Part shown: positions 5,838 through 6,969 of the stretch, piece after piece | Position numbering within the stretch: position 1 is the first letter of the stretch | How the letters are laid out: the number at the start of each line of letters is the position of its first letter | Translations under genes and position numbers: made by a program | Notes under the pieces: model-generated | Told to the model about the DNA's origin: nothing | Database searches by the model: none | The model's input: the letters and a program-made list of their open reading frames with translations, nothing else | Assembly (NCBI GenBank): GCA_013290035.1 | Contig: JABCYT010000174.1 | Coordinates: 1-6,969, forward strand | Direction of reading: 5' to 3' | DNA from: Alphaproteobacteria bacterium | GTDB taxonomy: Bacteria > Pseudomonadota > Alphaproteobacteria > Reyranellales > Reyranellaceae | Length of the DNA stretch: 6,969 bases

Positions 5838-6679
5838 GCGCCATCGCTGCCCGCCTGTCCGACGGCAGGCTGCATCTGCAGCACGGTCCGATCGACCTGA
5901 TCATCGAGGCGTTCGGCGCGGCCGACGAAGTCGAACGTAGCTACAGCCAGGCCGTCGAGCGTTTCGGCGACATTCTGCCGACCCTGGTGCGCGAGTTGCC
6001 GATCCTGCGCCGCTGCGTGACCGACGCCCATCCGCTGCCGCACGGCCCGGTGGCGCGGCGCATGGCCGAAGCCGTGTGGCCGCACCGTGCCGTCTACATC
6101 ACGCCCATGGCCGCCGTCGCGGGCGCCGTTGCGGACGAGATGCTCCAGGCGCTGGTGAAGGGCCGCAGGCTCGACAAAGCCTACGTCAATGACGGCGGCG
6201 ACATCGCGATCCATCTCACGCCGGACCATGAGCTGCATGCCGGGATTTTCGCGACTGCCCTCGACGGCGTGGCCCGCCTCACCTTCGACCAGCCCGTGCG
6301 CGGTGTCGCCACGTCGGGCCGCGGCGGACGCTCTTTCTCTCTCGGCATCGCCGATTCCGCGACCGTGCTCGCCGCGACGGCCGCCGCCGCCGACGCGGCC
6401 GCGACCGTGATCGGCAACACGGTGAACGTCCATCATCCGGCGATCGAGCGCCGACCGGCGCGCGAACTGGATCCCGACAGCGACCTCGGCGATCTTCCGG
6501 TGACGGTTGCCGTGGGCGCCCTGCCGCCGGCGCTCGTGGAAGAGGCGCTGGACCGGGGCGCGGCCGAGGCCCGCCGCTTGCGGTTGTGCGGGCTGATCGA
6601 GGGCGCGGCGTTGTCGCTCTTTGGCCGGTGGCGCCTCGAAACTGCCGGCATGGCGCTTGCCGAGGGGCTGGCAGGATGA
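5834..6679 (+). CDS. UPF0280 family protein (COG2122, ApbE-like superfamily)
   Basis: The 281-residue protein belongs to an uncharacterised family distantly related to ApbE FMN transferases. Visible ApbE-like elements, in order, are VNDGGDIAI (118-126), matching the G-G-D-I core; GVATSGRGGRSF (157-168), matching the ATSG loop; and AAADAAATVIGNTVN (184-198), matching the A-D-A-x-A-T motif whose Asp (D187) and Thr (T191) bind Mg2+ in ApbE. The ApbE segment H-I-I-D-P-x-T-G is not preserved; SLGIADSATV (169-178) lies there instead, so classical activity is uncertain. No lipoprotein or export signal is seen, unlike many ApbE proteins, so it should act in the cytoplasm. The start is the ATG in the ATGA overlap with the reductase gene, preceded by GAGGACGG. 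Upstream the frame stays open to 4448, only because of GC-rich shadow coding. Tight coupling to the Hnr gene suggests a role with that enzyme, perhaps in flavin attachment; this is inference. Confidence 0.85.
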   Translation: MSAIAARLSDGRLHLQHGPIDLIIEAFGAADEVERSYSQAVERFGDILPTLVRELPILRRCVTDAHPLPHGPVARRMAEAVWPHRAVYITPMAAVAGAVADEMLQALVKGRRLDKAYVNDGGDIAIHLTPDHELHAGIFATALDGVARLTFDQPVRGVATSGRGGRSFSLGIADSATVLAATAAAADAAATVIGNTVNVHHPAIERRPARELDPDSDLGDLPVTVAVGALPPALVEEALDRGAAEARRLRLCGLIEGAALSLFGRWRLETAGMALAEGLAG

Positions 6680-6969
6680 GCGATCCCCTGAAGGAAGCGA
6701 TGGCTGTGCTCGACGCCTACATGGCGGGGCTCAATCGCGGCGATGAAGCGGCGGTCAATGCGGCCTGCAATTTCCCGCATGTGCGGCTGGCGGGCGGCAA
6801 GGTCGTCGTCTGGCCGAACCACGGCGACTACAAGCTCGCGGATTTCGTGGCGCGGGCCGGCGACGGCTGGGCGAGGAGCCAGTGGGACGAGCGCACGCCC
6901 ATCCATGTCGGATCGGACAAGGTGCACCTGAAGGTCGCGTTCAGCCGCTGGAAGGCGGATGGATCGCTG
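6676..6969 (+). CDS. NTF2/SnoaL-like small protein, 3' end beyond the window
   Basis: The first 98 codons are present and the gene runs off the right edge. The N-terminal helix with LDAYMAGLNRGDEAAVNAAC (residues 12-31), followed by FPHVRLAGGKVVVW and later HVGSDKVHLKVAFSRWKADGS, fits the cone-shaped alpha+beta fold of NTF2/SnoaL proteins. These are usually 120-150 residues, so roughly two thirds is visible. Such proteins are either small enzymes (isomerases, cyclases, dehydratases) or ligand-binding domains, and the fold does not tell which. The ATG overlaps the UPF0280 stop by 4 bp and has AGG at 6673-6675 immediately before it; GAGGGGCTGG at 6662-6671 is a likelier ribosome-binding region. 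Operon position suggests a role in the same pathway, for example handling the reduced ring product, but no function can be assigned from sequence. Confidence 0.7.
   Translation, partial: MSDPLKEAMAVLDAYMAGLNRGDEAAVNAACNFPHVRLAGGKVVVWPNHGDYKLADFVARAGDGWARSQWDERTPIHVGSDKVHLKVAFSRWKADGSL

Overview
The window looks like chromosomal DNA from a high-GC proteobacterium, most likely an alphaproteobacterium (Rhizobiales/Rhodospirillales type). This rests on the strong G/C bias at third codon positions, the protein families present and their order. The organism assignment is an inference from composition and context only.

Layout: (1) positions 3-122 hold the C-terminal tail of an unidentified upstream gene. 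(2) Positions 123-254 are an intergenic stretch dominated by a large inverted repeat (136-188). (3) A MarR-family regulator gene lies at 255-728. (4) Positions 729-844 are an intergenic stretch that ends in a 25-bp near-perfect palindrome (808-832), placed directly in front of the next gene as an operator would be. (5) A run of five plus-strand genes follows, and each overlaps the next by exactly 4 bp (GTGA or ATGA): an FAD-binding subunit of a molybdenum hydroxylase (845-1675); a fused [2Fe-2S]/molybdopterin subunit of the same enzyme (1672-4395); a protein of the 6-hydroxynicotinate reductase (Hnr) family (4392-5837); a UPF0280/COG2122 ApbE-like protein (5834-6679); and the start of an NTF2/SnoaL-like protein cut off by the window edge (6676-6969).

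How they may work together: the most economical reading is a catabolic operon for nicotinate or a similar N-heterocycle. The molybdenum hydroxylase would add oxygen from water to the ring (nicotinate to 6-hydroxynicotinate). The Hnr-like iron-sulfur flavoprotein would then reduce the hydroxylated ring to 1,4,5,6-tetrahydro-6-oxonicotinate, the reductive route known from Eubacterium barkeri and reported for Azorhizobium. The MarR protein would repress the operon at the palindrome until substrate or intermediate accumulates. The actual substrate cannot be read from the sequence.

The most interesting point is the Hnr-UPF0280 pair. The characterised Hnr is reported to carry a covalently bound flavin, and UPF0280 shows remnants of the ApbE flavin-transferase motifs. 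UPF0280 could therefore be a dedicated maturation factor for the reductase. No mobile elements, CRISPR arrays, tRNAs or rRNAs were seen.
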